The notes under the pieces are model-generated. The model was not told the DNA's origin and did not search any database. It saw only the letters and a program-made list of their open reading frames with translations. A program made the position numbers and the translations under genes. From Lentisphaerae bacterium GWF2_38_69 (GTDB lineage Bacteria; Verrucomicrobiota; Lentisphaeria; Victivallales; GWF2-38-69): 64,000 nucleotides of DNA. Where the stretch lies: assembly GCA_001803205.1 (NCBI GenBank), contig MHBE01000029.1:1-64000 (forward strand), in the 5' to 3' direction. Of this stretch, positions 61,303 through 64,000 are shown one piece after another. Each line of letters opens with the position of its first letter. Position 1 is the first letter of the stretch.

Positions 61303-62619
61303 TTATTCCCTATTAATAGGTTTTGGGTAGACCCTTATTTTCTGTATCTGATTTTTTCTAAGTTCCCTAATGACCGCATCAAACTCGGGAAAACTGATTT
61401 TCTGGCCTTTCCTGGGTTGTTTTCCCAATTGATTGATAATCAGGTTGGATACCGTGTCGATTTCCTCCTGCTCTGGGGTAAGCATAAGGTCGTAATCAAG
61501 TCCCCTTTCCAGAGAGAAAACAGAACATTTTCCTTTTACTGTAAGAGATCCGTCAGGATTCTTTATCCAGTCATCAATGGTTTTGTGGAATTCATCCTGA
61601 ATGCGCCCTATAAGAACATGCAAAAGATTGTCAAAAGTAACAAATCCGAGCAGTTCCCTGTTTTTGTAAACCAGAGCCAGATGAGGCATTCCTTCGCGGA
61701 ATTTTCTCAATAAATTTATCGCAGGCAAAAGATGAGAAACCCTTGATATGGGGCGAATACAAGGTCTAAGATTTTCTATGTCTTTCTGTTTGAACAACGC
61801 TTTGAAAAGGTCTTTCACATGTACAACGCCAAGTATCTCGTGTTCACCGCTGTCATAAACAGGATAACGGCTGTAGCGATGTTCTGCAGCAATGCTCAGG
61901 ATATTTCGAATGGGCTGCTGGATATCGAGCATTACGAGTTCCTCTGTCGGACGCATAACCTCAGTCACTTTCAAGTCGGCGAATTCAAGAGTTTGTTCCA
62001 TAATCTCTGTTTCGTCTTTGGTCAGTTCTCCATGTACATGGCTGGCATGCAGTACATGCTGGATTTCTTCAGTTGAATAGAAGTGTTCAGCGCGATGCGA
62101 AGCATCCAGGTTGAATATTTTAAGAAGCATGTTAGAGCATGTGTTCAGAATCCATATCGCTGGATACATCATCCAGTAAAAGCCATACAGCGGCACGGCA
62201 GTCCAAACTGACACAGCTTCAGATTGCCTTATGGCTAAGGATTTTGGCATAAGTTCGCCGATTACTATGTGCAGAAATGAGATTACTGAAAAAGCTACGA
62301 CAAAAGCCGACACAGATATAACTTCAGGAGAAGTGATTTGGAAATATTTGAAAACAGGTTCCAGTAAATGTGCAAAAGCAGGTTCTCCTATCCAGCCCAG
62401 ACCAAGAGAAGCTAAGGTTATTCCCAGTTGACAGGCAGAGAGATAAGCATCAAGGTGTTTATGCACTTGTCCAAGTATGACGCCCCTGATTCCATACTTT
62501 TTTTTGATTTCCTGAACTTTGGTACCGCGGATTTTAACCATTCCGAATTCAGCAGCTACGAAAAAGGCGTTAAGGAAAACAAATACAACCGCTAAAAATA
62601 TAAATACAAAATCCAGCAT
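61303..62619 (-). CDS. CNNM/HlyC family (DUF21-CBS-CorC) membrane protein
   Basis: A 438-residue protein: DUF21/CNNM membrane domain with four helices (about 1-195, AEFGMVKIRGTKVQ, ACQLGITLASLGLGWIGEPAFA, VIGELMPKSLAIR), two CBS domains (about 215-335, VMRPTEELVMLD, RYSRYPVYDSGEHEILGVVHVKDL) and the CorC_HlyC end domain (about 350-430). Often called hemolysin-like, but family members such as CorC/MpfA are tied to magnesium efflux. No toxin role is implied. Confidence 0.92.
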   Translation of the reverse strand: MLDFVFIFLAVVFVFLNAFFVAAEFGMVKIRGTKVQEIKKKYGIRGVILGQVHKHLDAYLSACQLGITLASLGLGWIGEPAFAHLLEPVFKYFQITSPEVISVSAFVVAFSVISFLHIVIGELMPKSLAIRQSEAVSVWTAVPLYGFYWMMYPAIWILNTCSNMLLKIFNLDASHRAEHFYSTEEIQHVLHASHVHGELTKDETEIMEQTLEFADLKVTEVMRPTEELVMLDIQQPIRNILSIAAEHRYSRYPVYDSGEHEILGVVHVKDLFKALFKQKDIENLRPCIRPISRVSHLLPAINLLRKFREGMPHLALVYKNRELLGFVTFDNLLHVLIGRIQDEFHKTIDDWIKNPDGSLTVKGKCSVFSLERGLDYDLMLTPEQEEIDTVSNLIINQLGKQPRKGQKISFPEFDAVIRELRKNQIQKIRVYPKPINRE

Positions 62620-62925
62620 TATTGAGCTTTAAGTTAAACTTTATTCATTTTTCTAGAAAAAATCCTATCAGCTTCTTATTAGGAAAGTGAAGTAGAACTA
62701 TGATTAAAGTTACAGCGATGAAGACTATATACAAGCCTTATTGCATACTCCTCAAGCAGTGTTAAGATATTTGACTTTGACAAGGTCTCTTTACTTTATG
62801 AAAGATTACAGTTTGTTACAAATTTTGGAACATTATTAATAAATTTTGGACAGGAAATTTAAAATTACGCTCTTTTCGAATAGAATAGAAGAAGACATCA
62901 AATAATTTCACAAAAGGGAAGGAAA
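62620..62925. other. Intergenic region with direct repeat
   Basis: A ~306-base AT-rich gap between the divergent CNNM gene and the MFS gene. It holds two copies of AAATTTTGGA (62820-62829 and 62841-62850) exactly 21 bases apart, which could be paired regulator sites for the MFS gene. TAGAAT at 62881-62886 is a possible -10. No gene or RNA recognised. Confidence 0.4.
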
Positions 62926-64000
62926 ATGAAAAGCATCGTTAAAACCCCTGCGTTTATAGTTACCTACTTTGGGCTGGGAGGTTTTATCTGCGGTTATGCT
63001 CTAAGTGTAATAGCAGGAGCTGCTCCGATAATCGTGAAGGAATTTAATCTTACAACAGGTGAAATTTCTACTATAATGGGATTAATTCTTTTCGGTGGTC
63101 TTATTGCTAAAGTCATTCTTGTTTTTAATGACCTTTTTGAACGAAAACTGATGTTGATAATAAATCTGCTGCTTTATATTTTAGGCATACTGATATTTAC
63201 CAACGCCCATAGTTATATGATGTTATATATAGGGCGCTTTATCCAGGGCGGGGCAGTTATTATGGGGACAGTTATTTTTACCGTTTACCTTTCTGAAATA
63301 GCTCCGACAAAAAGCAGAGGTAAGATGATAACTTCGTTTCAGCTGGCATGGACTGCCGGTATGCTTATAGCTAATATCGTGAATCTCCAAATGGTAGAAG
63401 GCACTAACTGGCAGTTTATGTTCAATGTAATATTGATAATTCCAATATTGCTTCTTGTTTTATCATTATTTCTCCCGAAAAGCCCTAGATGGCTTGCAAT
63501 GAAAGGTAAGTTTTCAGAAGCAGAGAAGATACTTAAATCTTTAAATTCAAGTTTAACTCATGAAGAACTGCAGAAAGAACTTATCCTTTTACTTTCTAAA
63601 AATGAAATACAATGGTCTCATTCATTTGCCTTAATCGCACAATATATAAAACCTGTCCTTCTTGCCACTGCTGTCCTTGTCCTTACTCAGCTTTGCGGTA
63701 TAAATGCAATAATGCAGACAAGTGTAATTGTTCTTAAAAATTGCGGAGTTCAGTCAGATTTCATGGCTATTTTCGGGACGATTCTTCTTACAGGGATAAA
63801 TTTCCTGATGACAATCGGCACAATCATTTTTGTTGACAAGCTTGGCCGTAAAAAGTTAATTAAGATAGGCACTTCAGGATACTGTGTATGCATGCTTATT
63901 CTTGCAGTTTCAGTAACTTTAATGCCCAAAGCTGAAATTACAGGCTGGATTTCACTAATTCTTATGGTTGTGGGAATAGGATTTCTAGCATTCGGCCCGA
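62926..64000 (+). CDS. Sugar-porter MFS transporter (partial, cut by window end)
   Basis: The first 358 codons of an MFS protein of the sugar porter family; the 3' end lies outside. Signature blocks: GRFIQGGAVIMGTVIFTVYLSEIAPTKSRGKMITSFQL (after helix 4), PKSPRWLAMKGKFSEAEKIL (after helix 6), LTQLCGINAIMQTS (helix 7) and DKLGRKKLIKIG. About ten helices are present in the visible part. GGGAAGGAAA before the ATG at 62926 is a good ribosome binding site. Likely a proton-coupled sugar or polyol importer; cargo unknown. Confidence 0.88.
   Translation, partial: MKSIVKTPAFIVTYFGLGGFICGYALSVIAGAAPIIVKEFNLTTGEISTIMGLILFGGLIAKVILVFNDLFERKLMLIINLLLYILGILIFTNAHSYMMLYIGRFIQGGAVIMGTVIFTVYLSEIAPTKSRGKMITSFQLAWTAGMLIANIVNLQMVEGTNWQFMFNVILIIPILLLVLSLFLPKSPRWLAMKGKFSEAEKILKSLNSSLTHEELQKELILLLSKNEIQWSHSFALIAQYIKPVLLATAVLVLTQLCGINAIMQTSVIVLKNCGVQSDFMAIFGTILLTGINFLMTIGTIIFVDKLGRKKLIKIGTSGYCVCMLILAVSVTLMPKAEITGWISLILMVVGIGFLAFGP

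Noticed and set aside
1-64000. tRNA, rRNA, CRISPR, insertion sequence, prophage or integrase
   Set aside because: Intergenic gaps were read for T-loop GTTCGANTC-type motifs, spaced repeats and transposase or integrase frames; none was convincing. A covariance-model scan would be the decisive test for small RNAs such as 4.5S RNA.

Overview
The window is AT-rich (by eye), densely coded, and reads as a chromosomal segment of a Gram-negative-type (diderm) anaerobe from an under-sampled bacterial lineage. Evidence for an outer membrane with LPS: BamA, an LptF/G permease, KdsD, KdtA/WaaA, TolB and an MlaE-MlaF-MlaD lipid transporter. Evidence for an anaerobic life: a complete six-subunit Ech-type [NiFe] hydrogenase and a two-iron superoxide reductase. 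I cannot name the phylum from sequence alone; the gene mix would fit candidate phyla of the Riflebacteria/Wallbacteria kind, but that is only an impression. No rRNA, tRNA, CRISPR array, insertion sequence or phage gene was recognised.

Layout. 1-383: fragments of an unrecognised gene. 384-9954 (minus): a housekeeping block read prs, rplY/ctc, pth, rpsF, ssb, rpsR, rplI, dnaB, bamA, lptF/G, marC, broken by a terminator after rplY and a probable new promoter before bamA. 10061-13029 (plus): mlaE (with fused STAS domain), mlaF, mlaD. 13162-13875: a GNAT acetyltransferase. 13891-17768 (minus): a three-gene polysaccharide locus (zinc-ribbon TackOD1-like regulator, PgaC/BcsA-like glycosyltransferase, HlyD-like protein) followed by a decayed radical-SAM SPASM remnant. 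17942-26662: kdsD, glpF, LysM protein, MBL-fold hydrolase, OPT transporter, NAD kinase, folC, a secreted small protein and rfbB. 26659-31521 (minus): nusA, infB, rbfA, nrnA. 31784-34773 (plus): rpsT, PHP phosphoesterase, TPR/LysM lipoprotein, stand-alone AICAR transformylase.

34906-38976 (plus) is a sugar-use operon: FucP-like symporter, a broken DUF4432 sugar epimerase, a ureide-permease/GRP-type transporter and a ribokinase. 39197-43152: LCAT-like lipoprotein lipase, RluA synthase (minus), ffh. 43232-48310 (minus): echABCDEF. 48562-53475: tolB, waaA, U32 peptidase, dgt (minus). 53510-58923: AarF kinase and nitroreductase (minus), pdxS-pdxT, AI-2E transporter. 58938-59324: superoxide reductase. 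59396-59719 (minus): two very small genes with their own promoter. 60039-62619 (minus): DUF1634 plus TauE permease, then a CNNM/HlyC protein. 62926-64000: start of a sugar-porter MFS gene cut by the window end.

Most of the window is ordinary core genome. The parts that deserve attention are the TackOD1-like/GT2/HlyD locus with its SPASM fossil and nine-G tract, the internally deleted epimerase inside the sugar operon, a terminator-like hairpin in the nusA leader, a 31-codon ORF with a strong ribosome binding site just before the OPT transporter, and the two-gene small-protein unit at 59.4-59.7 kb.
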